From the NCBI RefSeq assembly GCF_000746085.1, contig NZ_JQKO01000009.1, forward strand, positions 1-64,000: a stretch of DNA of 64,000 nt, given 5' to 3'. The translations under genes were made by a program, and so were the position numbers. The DNA is from Methylocapsa aurea. GTDB taxonomy: Bacteria > Pseudomonadota > Alphaproteobacteria > Rhizobiales > Beijerinckiaceae. The notes beneath the pieces were generated by a model. That model was given only the letters and a program-made list of their open reading frames with translations. It had not been told where the DNA came from and ran no database searches. Shown here one piece after another: positions 38,494 through 47,303 of the stretch (position 1 is the stretch's first letter; each line of letters starts with the position of its first letter).

Positions 38494-38847
38494 GTGACTG
38501 TCCCCGCTCGCTTGCTCTACGGATCCGAACGCGTCGGATCCGCGCTGTCTGTCCCGGCTCCGGCCATCCGCGCCCGACCATGTGGATGTTTTCCGGCGCG
38601 AAATAGGAGACTGAATTCTCTTTGAAATTTTTATTGTCTATACAGTCGACAGATTTTATGACTTATTGTAAAGATCTCGCACTGCAACGCTGCGTTGCGT
38701 TATGCGTCGGTTGTTGAGGGTCCGTCAGGAAATGGCGCCTTTTCCCGAGACGATAGGCGGCCGCGCGAGTTCACAACCTCCGGCGCATTGAAGCAACGTC
38801 ACGAGCGTTGCAATGCAGCAACAGATGCGCCGCCAGGAGCCACCCGC
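38494..38847. promoter_or_regulatory. Divergent TonB receptor/LysR control region with paired palindromes
   Basis: Two inverted repeats share the same half-sites: GCAACG-N3-CGTTGC at 38684-38698 and GCAACG-N7-CGTTGC at 38793-38811. Near the receptor start, the palindrome CGGATCCG occurs twice (38520-38527, 38535-38542). An AT-rich stretch at 38610-38680 fits promoters. The repeats are good candidates for the operator of the LysR protein encoded next door. Confidence 0.6.
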
Positions 38848-39816
38848 TTGCCCGCATTGAGCATTGACGATCTCTCCGACTTCTACATCTTTGCGGCGAT
38901 CGTGGAGCGGGGGGGCGTGGCGCCCGCGGGCCGGGCGCTTGGACTCACCAAAAGCCGTCTCAGCCGCAGGCTTGCGGCGCTTGAGAAGCGCTACGGCGTG
39001 CAACTCGCACACCGGTCGCCCCGCCGCTTCGCACTGACGAGTCTCGGCCAGTCCTTTTACGATCGCTGCCGCGAGATGATCGATGTATCCGAAGATGCGC
39101 TGGCCTTTATCGCTCAGGCGCAGGGACAGCCGACGGGCATGCTTCGAATCAGCGCGCCGTCCCCGGTCGCAAACCTCTGGCTTGCGCCTCTCATTCCAAG
39201 TTTTCTCGAGCTCCACCCCGATATTCAGATCGAGGTCGACGCGCGCGACCGCTCACTTGACGTCATGGCCGACCGCATCGATCTAGCGATCCGGGTGCGG
39301 CCGATGCCACTGGACGATACCGATCTGATCAAACGGCGCCTCAGCCTCAGCCACAATATTCTGGTCGCCGCGCCTTCGTTTTTCGACAGGCACGGCCCCG
39401 TCGCGACGCCCGAGGATCTCAAGCGCGTTCCGTTGGTCGCTCTGCCGGCAGGGAATGGCAAAGCGACATGGCTGCTGCATCATCGGCGCGGGCAGACCTT
39501 CACGCTCACATTCACCCCGCGCCTCGCCACCTTCGAACTGGCCATCCTGCGGTCGGCCGCCGCGGCGGGCTCAGGCGTCGCCCTGCTGCCGACCCATTTT
39601 TGCAGAGCGCAGCTGGAAGAAGGTTCCCTCGCCGTCGTTCTTCCCGAATGGGAAGGGCCGGTCGCGGATATTCATGCCGCCTATCTTTCGCGTCGTGGCC
39701 TGTCATCGGGCGCGCGCGCGTTTCTGGATTTCCTGGTGGCCGAACTTCCGCGCGCCGATCCCACAGCAGAGCTGGCGCTCATCGAAGGCGGCGCGCGGGA
39801 GGCGCAGGATCCGTGA
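38848..39816 (+). CDS. LysR family transcriptional regulator
   Basis: The frame is open from 38695, but I prefer the TTG at 38848. It follows AGGAG at 8 bases, gives a normal 322 residues, and leaves the paired palindromes outside the gene. The helix-turn-helix lies in DLSDFYIFAAIVERGGVAPAGRALGL-type sequence (LTKSRLSRRLAALE), followed by the usual effector domain. It is divergent from the TonB receptor, so it probably controls the aromatic cluster. Its 3' end overlaps the convergent AraC gene by 38 bases. Confidence 0.9.
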   Translation: MPALSIDDLSDFYIFAAIVERGGVAPAGRALGLTKSRLSRRLAALEKRYGVQLAHRSPRRFALTSLGQSFYDRCREMIDVSEDALAFIAQAQGQPTGMLRISAPSPVANLWLAPLIPSFLELHPDIQIEVDARDRSLDVMADRIDLAIRVRPMPLDDTDLIKRRLSLSHNILVAAPSFFDRHGPVATPEDLKRVPLVALPAGNGKATWLLHHRRGQTFTLTFTPRLATFELAILRSAAAAGSGVALLPTHFCRAQLEEGSLAVVLPEWEGPVADIHAAYLSRRGLSSGARAFLDFLVAELPRADPTAELALIEGGAREAQDP

Positions 39817-40768
39817 CCGCCGCGGCCTCGGCCTCGGCCTGTGTAAGCGCCGCGCGCCGGTATGCGCCGGGGGTGATGCCGAACCGGCGCTTGAATACGC
39901 GGCCGAATGCGATGTCCGAACCATAGCCGGTCTCGGACGCGATCTGCGTGATGCCGACGGTGGGGCTTTTCAGTAATTCGGCCGCACGCAGCATTCTCTG
40001 ATCGGCCACATATCGCATCGGCGGCTGGCCCATCGCCTCGGAGAATGCGGCGGCGAAGCCCGAGCGCGACATCCCCACCCGCCGGGCGAGACCGCCGACC
40101 GTCCATTGGGCCGCCGGGTCATGGCCGATGAGGCGGAGCGCCGCCACGACCTGAGGCGACCCTGGGATCCGGTCGTATGCCTCTGCGCTGTCGGAGCCTT
40201 CCGAAAAATGTCCCCGCACGGCGCGGATGAAAAACAATTCGGACAACCGGTTCAGCACGGCGACCGATCCGGGCGCGGCGGATTCGATCTCAGCGGCGCC
40301 CTCAGCCAGAATGCCGCCAATCTCGCGATGACGCGCGGAGGAGCCGGCGCGAAGGTGCAACAAGGGGGGTAGAATATCCAACAATTGCTTCCCGCGGAGA
40401 CGATCGATCCGCAAATAGCCGCTGATGAAGGCGGTCGCGCGGCCGCCGCCGCCGAAGCGAAGCGTTTGACGCCGATCGCCCTCGGACCGGGCAAAACTGG
40501 CGTCGAATGGCGCGATGCGGCTCAACGCGGAGTCCTGCAGAATATGCGCAGCTCCATGCGGCAACATCACATAATCTCCGGGGCCGATCGCCACAGCTTC
40601 AGCGCGGTCGCCGAGAAGAATCGCGGCCGCGCCTTCGAGAAACACATAAAATCGCGCATCGGCCGAACCCGGATGCCGGAAGCTCCATGGCGCGGTGAGC
40701 TCCGCGCGGCCGCAGAAGCTGCTTTCGATGCGTATCGCCTGCAACATCTCGGAAAGGTGATCGAGCAT
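39779..40768 (-). CDS. AraC family transcriptional regulator with cupin sensor domain
   Basis: ATG 40768 with an upstream AGGGA gives 330 residues; the longer frame to 41050 lacks family similarity. The N-terminal part is a cupin-type ligand domain (AVAIGPGDYVMLPHG). The C-terminal part holds two helix-turn-helix motifs (VGMSRSGFAAAFSEAMG and the segment ending FGRVFKRRFGITPGAYR). It is divergent from the azoreductase gene and probably controls it. AraC/cupin_6 proteins in this arrangement often respond to quinone or electrophile stress, but the signal here is unknown. Confidence 0.9.
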   Translation of the reverse strand: MLDHLSEMLQAIRIESSFCGRAELTAPWSFRHPGSADARFYVFLEGAAAILLGDRAEAVAIGPGDYVMLPHGAAHILQDSALSRIAPFDASFARSEGDRRQTLRFGGGGRATAFISGYLRIDRLRGKQLLDILPPLLHLRAGSSARHREIGGILAEGAAEIESAAPGSVAVLNRLSELFFIRAVRGHFSEGSDSAEAYDRIPGSPQVVAALRLIGHDPAAQWTVGGLARRVGMSRSGFAAAFSEAMGQPPMRYVADQRMLRAAELLKSPTVGITQIASETGYGSDIAFGRVFKRRFGITPGAYRRAALTQAEAEAAAVTDPAPPARRLR

Positions 40769-40946
40769 GAAATGTCCCTGGCGCCTTGGCAGTTGATCGT
40801 CCGTCCTTCGGCCGAGAGAAGCAAGAGGCCGCGCCACTGTTGGACGATCGGTTGATTGCTGTGGACGCGGCCTGATTGTGGAGGAGGTCTCTCGGCGGTT
40901 AGGGTTGCAGCTGCTTTTGTCCAACAGGCAGCCGGAGCACGCAACA

Positions 40947-41576
40947 ATGTCTCGTCTTCTCGTCATTGAATCAAGCCCGCGGACGGCTGACTCCTTCAGT
41001 CGGAAGCTGACCCGCACGGCCGTCGATCTCGCTCTTTCGGCCGATCCCAACCTGCAGATCGTGCGCCGGGATCTTGCGGCGGAGCCGATCCCTCATCTCA
41101 GCGAGGCTACCATCGTCGCCATGCGAACGCCGCGGCCTCATCTGACCGAGGCCCAACGGGCCGCGCTCGATCTGTCCGATTTTTTGACCGACGAAGTGCT
41201 CGGCGCGGATCGGTTGCTCGTTGGCGCGCCGATGCATAATTTCGGCGTGCCGTCGGCGCTGAAGGCCTATATCGATCACATTGCGCGGGCGGGCCTCACC
41301 TTCAGCTATTCCGCGGAGGGACGTCCGCAAGGTTTGCTCACCGGCAAATCCGCATTGATCCTGACCTCCGCCGGAGGCGTCTACAGCGAAGGCCATGCGG
41401 CCTCGCTCGATTTCGTGTCGCCCTACCTTCGCAGCGTTTTCGGGGTGCTCGGCGTCGCGACCGAATTCATCCACATCGAGGGCGTAGCCTTCGGCCCGGA
41501 TGCGGCGGCGGCGGCGGTTGCGCAGGCCGAGACGGCGCTGGCGAAGAGCGGCTGGGCCGGCGCGCTCGCCGCGTGA
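40947..41576 (+). CDS. azoR: FMN-dependent NADH:quinone/azo oxidoreductase (AzoR)
   Basis: A 209-residue flavodoxin-fold enzyme. Visible motifs are SSPRTADSFS near the N-terminus (phosphate binding), GAPMHNFGVPSALKAYIDHI for FMN, and the TSAGGVY segment. These enzymes reduce quinones by two electrons and also azo dyes. The start is ATG 40947, not 40878. It is divergent from an AraC-type regulator. Its position beside a predicted quinone-producing cluster suggests a possible link to self-protection. Confidence 0.9.
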   Translation: MSRLLVIESSPRTADSFSRKLTRTAVDLALSADPNLQIVRRDLAAEPIPHLSEATIVAMRTPRPHLTEAQRAALDLSDFLTDEVLGADRLLVGAPMHNFGVPSALKAYIDHIARAGLTFSYSAEGRPQGLLTGKSALILTSAGGVYSEGHAASLDFVSPYLRSVFGVLGVATEFIHIEGVAFGPDAAAAAVAQAETALAKSGWAGALAA

Positions 41577-41783
41577 GCCCCTTCCGACGCAACGCGCAAG
41601 AAGCTTGAAATCGTCTGCCTATCAATGGCCTGCGTCCGGAGACTTCCGACCGGAAGGGCGCAAAACTCCACGCAAAAGAATCACCGGCCGCAACCTCGAA
41701 GACCGACTCAAATCCCGGGTTTCGCCGCCAAGCGAATACTTCGCTTAAAGCCGGAAAAAACCAGCGCGGGAGACGCGATCAGG

Positions 41784-42974
41784 TCAGGACGCAGCGGCGC
41801 GGCGATCGTCTGGCGCGAAAGCGTTGCCGACCATTTCGCCGAATGGGCCGCGGTGGGACGCCGCGCCGCGAGGAGCGAGCGTGGTCGAAGCGAGCGGAAG
41901 ACGAGGCAGCACGAGCTCGGCGAAACGATAGGCCTCTTCGAGATGCGGATAGCCGGACAGGATAAAGGTGTCGATCCCGGCTTCCATATATTCCCGCATC
42001 CGCTCCGCCACCGTGTCGGGATCGCCGACGAGCGCGGTGCCCGCGCCGCCGCGCACCAGGCCGACGCCGGCCCAGAGATTTGGGCTGATCTCGAGTTTGT
42101 CGCGCCGCCCCTGATGCAGAGCGGACATGCGCTGCTGGCCAACGGAATCCATGCGCGCAAACGCCTTTTGCGCCGCCGCTATGGTCGCGTCATCGACATG
42201 CGCGATCAGCCTCTCAGCCGCGGCCCAGGCCTCGGCGGCGGTTTCGCGGACGATGACATGGAGACGTATCCCAAAGCTCAAAGTCCGTCCGAAATCGGCG
42301 GCTCGGGCGCGCATCGCGGCGACCTTTTCGGCCACCTGCGCCGGCGGCTCTCCCCATGTCAGATATTTCTGAACAATTTGGGCGGCGACCGTCTGGCCGG
42401 CTGTCGATGAGCCGCCGAAATAAAGCGGCGGGCCGCCTTGCTGCACTGGTGGAAAAAGCAGTTGGCCATCCTCGACATGCAAGTGCGCGCCCTTGAAGGT
42501 CACCGTCTCGCCTGCCAGGAGGCGCGTATAGATCCGCAGAAACTCGTCCGTAACCGCGTAGCGTTCATCATGATCAAGAAAGACTCCGTCGCCTTTGTTC
42601 TCGATCGGATCGCCGCCGGTGACGACATTGATGAGCAACCTGCCATCCGAAATGCGATCGAGCGTCGCCGTCATGCGCGCCGCGAGGGTCGGCGATTGAA
42701 GGCCGGGCCGCACCGCGACCAGAAAGCGCAGGCGCCGGGTCAATGGGGCCAGGGCGGAGGCGACGACCCATGAATCCTCGCAGGATCGTCCCGTCGGCAG
42801 CAGGACGCCGAAATAGCCGAGTTCATCCGCCGCTTGCGCAATTTGTGCGAGATACCGCAGCGAGACGTCGCGGGCGCCATGCGCGGTGCCGAGATAGCGG
42901 CCATCGCCATGGGTCGGCAAAAACCACAAGACATTGGCGGCTTTGTCAAGCTTGGCTTCCTTGATCTCGGTCAT
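41784..42974 (-). CDS. ssuD: FMNH2-dependent alkanesulfonate monooxygenase
   Basis: A 396-residue bacterial luciferase-fold enzyme that releases sulfite from alkanesulfonates. It matches Ssu[14 protein letters not shown] at the N-terminus, [38 protein letters not shown] and [16 protein letters not shown] partner flavin reductase (SsuE) is not seen nearby; the FMN enzyme AzoR next door is not its known equivalent. It is the last gene of the operon. Confidence 0.95.
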   Translation of the reverse strand: MTEIKEAKLDKAANVLWFLPTHGDGRYLGTAHGARDVSLRYLAQIAQAADELGYFGVLLPTGRSCEDSWVVASALAPLTRRLRFLVAVRPGLQSPTLAARMTATLDRISDGRLLINVVTGGDPIENKGDGVFLDHDERYAVTDEFLRIYTRLLAGETVTFKGAHLHVEDGQLLFPPVQQGGPPLYFGGSSTAGQTVAAQIVQKYLTWGEPPAQVAEKVAAMRARAADFGRTLSFGIRLHVIVRETAAEAWAAAERLIAHVDDATIAAAQKAFARMDSVGQQRMSALHQGRRDKLEISPNLWAGVGLVRGGAGTALVGDPDTVAERMREYMEAGIDTFILSGYPHLEEAYRFAELVLPRLPLASTTLAPRGAASHRGPFGEMVGNAFAPDDRRAAAS

Positions 42975-42992
42975 GGGCGTCTTTCTCCAAAT

Positions 42993-43850
42993 TCATCGTC
43001 GAGGCGAGCGCGCGCTACCGCAGCTTTCAAATTGTTCATCACCGAGCAGGCGGTCGAGGATGCCTTCCTCGAGTTGCGCCAGTTCCGCCGACCCACGCCG
43101 TCGCGGGCGTGGCAGATCGACGGCGAGGTCCAGCGTCACGCGGCCAGACTCGATCAACAGGACGCGATCGGCCAGCGTCAAAGCTTCCATGACGTCATGC
43201 GTGACAAGGATGGCGGTGAATCGGTCGCGAAGCCAAATCCGCTCCAGGAGGCGCTGCATTTCGATTCGGGTGAGAGCGTCGAGCGCGCCGAGAGGCTCGT
43301 CGAACGCAAGGAGTTGCGGACGGCTGATCAAGGCGCGCGCCAACGCCACACGCTGTTTCTGGCCGCCTGAAAGGACGAAGGGCCATTCCCCGGCGCGTTC
43401 CGCGAGCCCGACGGCTTCGAGCGCCTCGATCACCCGCTGGCGTGTCTGCGGCGAGCTCTCGACCGCGCCAAGGCCGATTTCGACATTCGCCATGACGCGC
43501 GCCCAGGGCAGCAGCCGGGGCTCCTGAAACATGACGCGCACGAGGCTATGGCCGGCGAGGTTGGGGCCGCCGAAGCTTGGGCCAGATCGCGCCAAAGCCT
43601 TGCCGGCGAAGCGCAGACGTCCCTCGGTCGGCTCGTCGAGCCCGGCAATGAGCCGCAGCAGGGTGCTCTTGCCGCAGCCGCTGCGCCCAACGATGGCGAC
43701 AAACTGACCAGTGGGCACATCGAGGTCGAGCCCGCTCAGCACCTTGGTCGATCCAAAAGATCGCGCCAGCCCTCGGATGGTCAGGGAGACGCCATCGCTA
43801 AATGGGTCCGCGTTTTTCTCGAACGCGGGACAAAGGTCAACAAAGGACAT
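42993..43850 (-). CDS. ssuB: Sulfonate ABC transporter ATP-binding protein
   Basis: A 285-residue importer ATPase with Walker [11 protein letters not shown]-loop [10 protein letters not shown], signature [15 protein letters not shown], Walker [13 protein letters not shown] and switch ILVTHD. It lies 9 bases after ssuC and 18 before ssuD. The N-terminus carries about 25 extra residues before the ATPase core. Confidence 0.94.
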   Translation of the reverse strand: MSFVDLCPAFEKNADPFSDGVSLTIRGLARSFGSTKVLSGLDLDVPTGQFVAIVGRSGCGKSTLLRLIAGLDEPTEGRLRFAGKALARSGPSFGGPNLAGHSLVRVMFQEPRLLPWARVMANVEIGLGAVESSPQTRQRVIEALEAVGLAERAGEWPFVLSGGQKQRVALARALISRPQLLAFDEPLGALDALTRIEMQRLLERIWLRDRFTAILVTHDVMEALTLADRVLLIESGRVTLDLAVDLPRPRRRGSAELAQLEEGILDRLLGDEQFESCGSARSPRR

Positions 43851-43859
43851 GCCGCCTCG

Positions 43860-44696
43860 TCACCTCTTGTAGGCCGGATGCCAGGCCAATGTGGTCTTTT
43901 CGATCAATCGAGCTGTCGCATCGGCAACTTTGCCCAATGCGGCATAGATAAGGATCGAAAAAACCACGATATCCGTCTGCATGAATTCACGCGCCTGCAT
44001 CGCCATGTAGCCGATGCCCGATTGCGCCGCGATCGTTTCGGCGACGATAAGGGTCAGCCACATGATGCCCAGCGCGTAGCGCAGGCCAACCAGGATCGAA
44101 GGCAATGCGCCAGGGAAAATGACGCGGCGCAGAAGTTCGCGCGGCGTTAAACCGTAACTGCGGCCCATTTCGACAAGTTGCGGATCGATATTGCGTATGC
44201 CGTGCAACGTATTCAGATAGATTGGAAAAAAGACCCCGAGCGCGACCAGGAAAAGCTTGGCGCCTTCGTCGATGCCAAACCAGAGGATGACGAGCGGAAT
44301 CAGCGCCAGATGCGGGATATTGCGCGCCATCTGCAAAGTGGTGTCGGTCAGCTTTTCGCTGAGATCGGAAAGGCCGTTGGCGAAGCCGAAAGCGAAGCCG
44401 ATCGCGCCGCCAATGATGAGGCCCGCCATCGCGCGCAAGAAACTGACCCAGACATTGGCCACGAGCGCGCCGGAGAGCGCAAGCTTCCATCCGGCGAGCG
44501 CAACCGCCGCGGGGGACGGCAGAATATTATTGGTCAAATAGCCGAACGAGGAACAGGCTTGCCAAACGACAAGGAGCAAAATGGGGAGGGACCAGTTCAA
44601 GACGCCGACGCGCCGAAGCTTCTTGAAAAGTTTGCCTGCAAGCAGCGAAACCCGCCGAGGGCGCGGCGCCGCCAGCGTCGAGGTCGGGGTGCTCAT
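43860..44696 (-). CDS. ssuC: Sulfonate ABC transporter permease
   Basis: A 278-residue inner-membrane permease of the BPD_transp_1 family with about six helices. The cytoplasmic coupling motif reads EMGRSYGLTPRELLRRVIFPGALP. It pairs with the adjacent ATPase and binding protein for alkanesulfonate uptake. Confidence 0.94.
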   Translation of the reverse strand: MSTPTSTLAAPRPRRVSLLAGKLFKKLRRVGVLNWSLPILLLVVWQACSSFGYLTNNILPSPAAVALAGWKLALSGALVANVWVSFLRAMAGLIIGGAIGFAFGFANGLSDLSEKLTDTTLQMARNIPHLALIPLVILWFGIDEGAKLFLVALGVFFPIYLNTLHGIRNIDPQLVEMGRSYGLTPRELLRRVIFPGALPSILVGLRYALGIMWLTLIVAETIAAQSGIGYMAMQAREFMQTDIVVFSILIYAALGKVADATARLIEKTTLAWHPAYKR

Positions 44697-44727
44697 CGGT
44701 TGCGGCCTTTCCGAGTAGGCGCGCCGC

Positions 44728-44782
44728 CTCGCCCTGGCAAGGCGAGAGGCGTCTCGAGGCCAAGCTTCCTCAAGCGAGACGC
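44728..44782. other. Two hairpins between ssuA and ssuC
   Basis: Stems CTCGCC/GGCGAG (44728-44733, 44741-44746) and GCGTCTCG/CGAGACGC (44749-44756, 44775-44782) lie in the 136-base gap after ssuA. They could protect the ssuA message and raise binding-protein output relative to permease. There is no T-run. Confidence 0.45.
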
Positions 44783-44832
44783 GATCCTCGGATGATTCAT
44801 CTCCAGGATGAGGGCGCGGCTCGCGACGCCAT

Positions 44833-45780
44833 TCAAGAACTCGGCGTCCATTTCCAGACGATGTCGCGGACGGCGATCTGCTTTGGGATGAGCCCGAGCT
44901 TGTAAAACCGATCGGCGATCAATTGCTGATCGGCGATAGTCTCGTCATTCAGCGGCGCGACGGTCAGATCGGAGCGTTGCACCGCCTTGAGCACGGCTTC
45001 GTAATCGACGCCGCTCGACTGATGCAGCGCTTGCGCCAATTCGGGCCGATTGCCGCGCGCCCAAGCTAGTTCCTTCGCCAATGTGTCATTGAGCTTCGTC
45101 ACATGATCAGGATGGTCCTGGGCAAAGCTTTTCGCCGCCAGGAAAAAGCCGTGCGGCCTTTCGACCTCGGTATTCAACGCTATGACGCGGGCTTTGTTCT
45201 TCTCAGCAAGGGCGAAATAAGGATCCCAGACAACCCATGCGTCAATGCTGCCGCGCGAGAAGGCCGCGACTCCGTCGGCTGGCGGAAGATAGACCGCTTT
45301 GATGTCATTGAAGCTCAGGCCCGCCTTTTCCAAGGCGGCGACAGCCGTGGCGTGAGCGCTCGAGGCCTTTGCGAGACCGACCGTCTTGCCCTTGAGGTCG
45401 GCGATTGTCCGGATCGGCGAGTCCTCATGGACGAGGATGCCTTCGCTCGAATGGTTAGGAAGCGCAGCTACGTAAAGAAGATTGGCGCCGGCTGCCTGAG
45501 CGAAAATCGGCGGGGCGTCGCCGGTATAACCAAAATCGACATTGCCGGTGGCGATGGCCTCCAGGATCGGCGGCCCAAACTGGAATTCAACCCATCTGAT
45601 GCCGATATTCTGCGCTCTGAACGCGGACTCCAGCGTCTTGCGTTGCTTGACGGCGAAAAGGACGCCCGATTTTTGAAAGCCGACCCTAATCTCCGTCGGC
45701 TCGGCCGCCTTCGCCCCTGGCGTCAAAACGCTGGCGACGGCCGCGCTCAGCATGGCGCTCAGCAATGTTCTGCGGTGCAT
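44833..45780 (-). CDS. ssuA: Aliphatic sulfonate substrate-binding protein
   Basis: ATG 45780 follows AGGAG at 7 bases and gives 315 residues with a signal peptide (MHRRTLLSAML, cleavage after AKA). Family segments include RVGFQKSGVLFAVKQR, FGPPILEAIATGNVDFGYTG, AFSRGSIDAWVVWDPY and the DLKGKTVGLAKASSAH lobe. It delivers alkanesulfonates to SsuBC. It is the first gene of ssuA-C-B-D. Confidence 0.94.
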   Translation of the reverse strand: MHRRTLLSAMLSAAVASVLTPGAKAAEPTEIRVGFQKSGVLFAVKQRKTLESAFRAQNIGIRWVEFQFGPPILEAIATGNVDFGYTGDAPPIFAQAAGANLLYVAALPNHSSEGILVHEDSPIRTIADLKGKTVGLAKASSAHATAVAALEKAGLSFNDIKAVYLPPADGVAAFSRGSIDAWVVWDPYFALAEKNKARVIALNTEVERPHGFFLAAKSFAQDHPDHVTKLNDTLAKELAWARGNRPELAQALHQSSGVDYEAVLKAVQRSDLTVAPLNDETIADQQLIADRFYKLGLIPKQIAVRDIVWKWTPSS

Positions 45781-45875
45781 GTGAGAACTCCTGGGCATTT
45801 CCGCTGAGCTCCCGACGAAAATCAAGCCAGCATCGGGGCGCATCAAATTATATTCAGTCCATGGATTTAATCAAG

Positions 45876-46094
45876 TTATAACTCGGGTGCGTGCTTCAGT
45901 TCGCGCGCCAAATCCGCCCAGTCCGCCTCGACCCGCCACCTCTGGCCCGGCGCAATTCCGGCGCGGCCAAAAAGCTTGCGTTCAAAAGCGTCGTCGGAGA
46001 CGTCGTCCGGCAATGGCCGATATCCTGTCTTCCGGGCCGAGAATAACAATCGTTCTGCGCTGATCGCAGCCTGACGGACCCCACGATTTTGCAT
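45876..46094 (-). mobile_element. Decayed fragment of an IS21-type transposase (IstA)
   Basis: A 72-residue frame contains a stretch (YRPLPDDVSDDAFERKLF, then a gap and DWADLARELK) that resembles the part of IstA reading 'PLPEDLDDAALEARLF ... DWAAIHRELK'. The helix-turn-helix before it and the DDE domain after it are absent. It is a scrap, not a working gene. Confidence 0.6.
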
Positions 46095-46230
46095 GCTCTC
46101 TTTCCCGACAACCGAGCCTTCATTTGCCGCCAGGATTGACGCGCCGGTCGCAGAGCATCGTCTGCCGGATATGGCGCCGGCAGGCCTCCTCCAAAAGCCT
46201 GAGGGTCACTTTCCTCAAGCTATTCAAACC

Positions 46231-47145
46231 TTAAGCAGCCGCGAATTCCGTCGCGCGGTAACCTTGGGCGTAAAGAAGCGCGGTCAAATCGCAATAGTCG
46301 AGGCGGGTGCGAGCCCGTTCAGCAACTGCAGGTTTTGCGTGGAAGGCGACGCCAAGGCCGGCCGCCTCCAACATTGGCAGATCATTGGCGCCGTCGCCTA
46401 TGGCGAGCGTCAAACGCCTTGGAACGCCGTGCTCCGCGGCGAGACTGATCAACGCCGCCTCCTTTCCCTCCCGCGTCACGATCGGTTCGCGCACCGTTCC
46501 GGTCAGCCTGCCGCTTTCAATGATGAGTTCATTGGCGATCACGACGTCGAAATCAAGCATCCTCTGCACGTGGCGGGCAAAGACGCTGAATCCTCCGGTG
46601 ACGAGCGCGACACGAGCGCCATGGGCGTGTGACGTCGCAATGAGGACGGAAGCACCCGGCATAAGGCGGATCCGTGCGGCCGCCTCGCCCAGCGCCGCTT
46701 CCGGCAGGCCCTTGAAAAGCGCGACCCGGGTTTTGAGGGCTGTAGCGAAGTCGATCTCGCCGTTCATCGCCCGTCGCGTGATTTCCGCAACCTTGTCCCG
46801 AACGCCGATGAATTCGGCAAGCTCGTCGAGCATCTCGTTTTCGATGAGGGTCGATTCCAGATCGGCGACGACAAGGCGCTTGCGCCGATCGGCGGCCTCC
46901 TGAACCACAAGGTCCAGCTTCGCGCCGGGAAACCGTTTGGCGAGGAGCGCCCGCATCCCGACATCGGCTTGGTCGAGAGTGACGTCAGCAAAGAAAAGGT
47001 CAAGCGCTTTCCGTGGGGCCAGCCAGTCGGGCTGACCCACTCGCGCGCCGAGGTTGGTGAGCGCCTCGCGCGCGGCGGAGGCGGCGGTCTCGATCAGCGT
47101 TTCGCTGTCCGTTGCGGCGATCAGGGTCAAGGCGCAATCGAGCAT
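46231..47145 (-). CDS. serB: Phosphoserine phosphatase with altered catalytic motif
   Basis: ATG 47145 after GAAGG gives 304 residues; the frame to 47298 is longer than the family. An N-terminal regulatory part (1-90) precedes a HAD domain with the later motifs VTGGFSVFARHV and AIGDGANDLPML. The nucleophile motif reads VADLESTLI, so the second acid of DxDST is Glu (codon GAA). That residue is the general acid/base in phosphoserine phosphatases, so activity may be changed. Operon context (after serC and serA) supports the final step of serine synthesis. Confidence 0.85.
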   Translation of the reverse strand: MLDCALTLIAATDSETLIETAASAAREALTNLGARVGQPDWLAPRKALDLFFADVTLDQADVGMRALLAKRFPGAKLDLVVQEAADRRKRLVVADLESTLIENEMLDELAEFIGVRDKVAEITRRAMNGEIDFATALKTRVALFKGLPEAALGEAAARIRLMPGASVLIATSHAHGARVALVTGGFSVFARHVQRMLDFDVVIANELIIESGRLTGTVREPIVTREGKEAALISLAAEHGVPRRLTLAIGDGANDLPMLEAAGLGVAFHAKPAVAERARTRLDYCDLTALLYAQGYRATEFAAA

Positions 47146-47303
47146 CGCTTCGCCTTCAGGCGCCGGCGCGCGCTCGATAGAGCGCAAGTGGGGAAAAGCC
47201 AATAGACCCCATTTTTGGGGACACGCGCCATCACCCCGGAGATTGAGAGAGCGAGGGACGCAGCATGCTCGGCGCCGATGATCACGCATGACTCGCACTC
47301 ATA

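Noticed and set aside
40768-41050. An N-terminal extension of the AraC gene
   Set aside because: It overlaps the divergent azoreductase gene and its promoter and has no similarity to the family; ATG 40768 has a good ribosome site.
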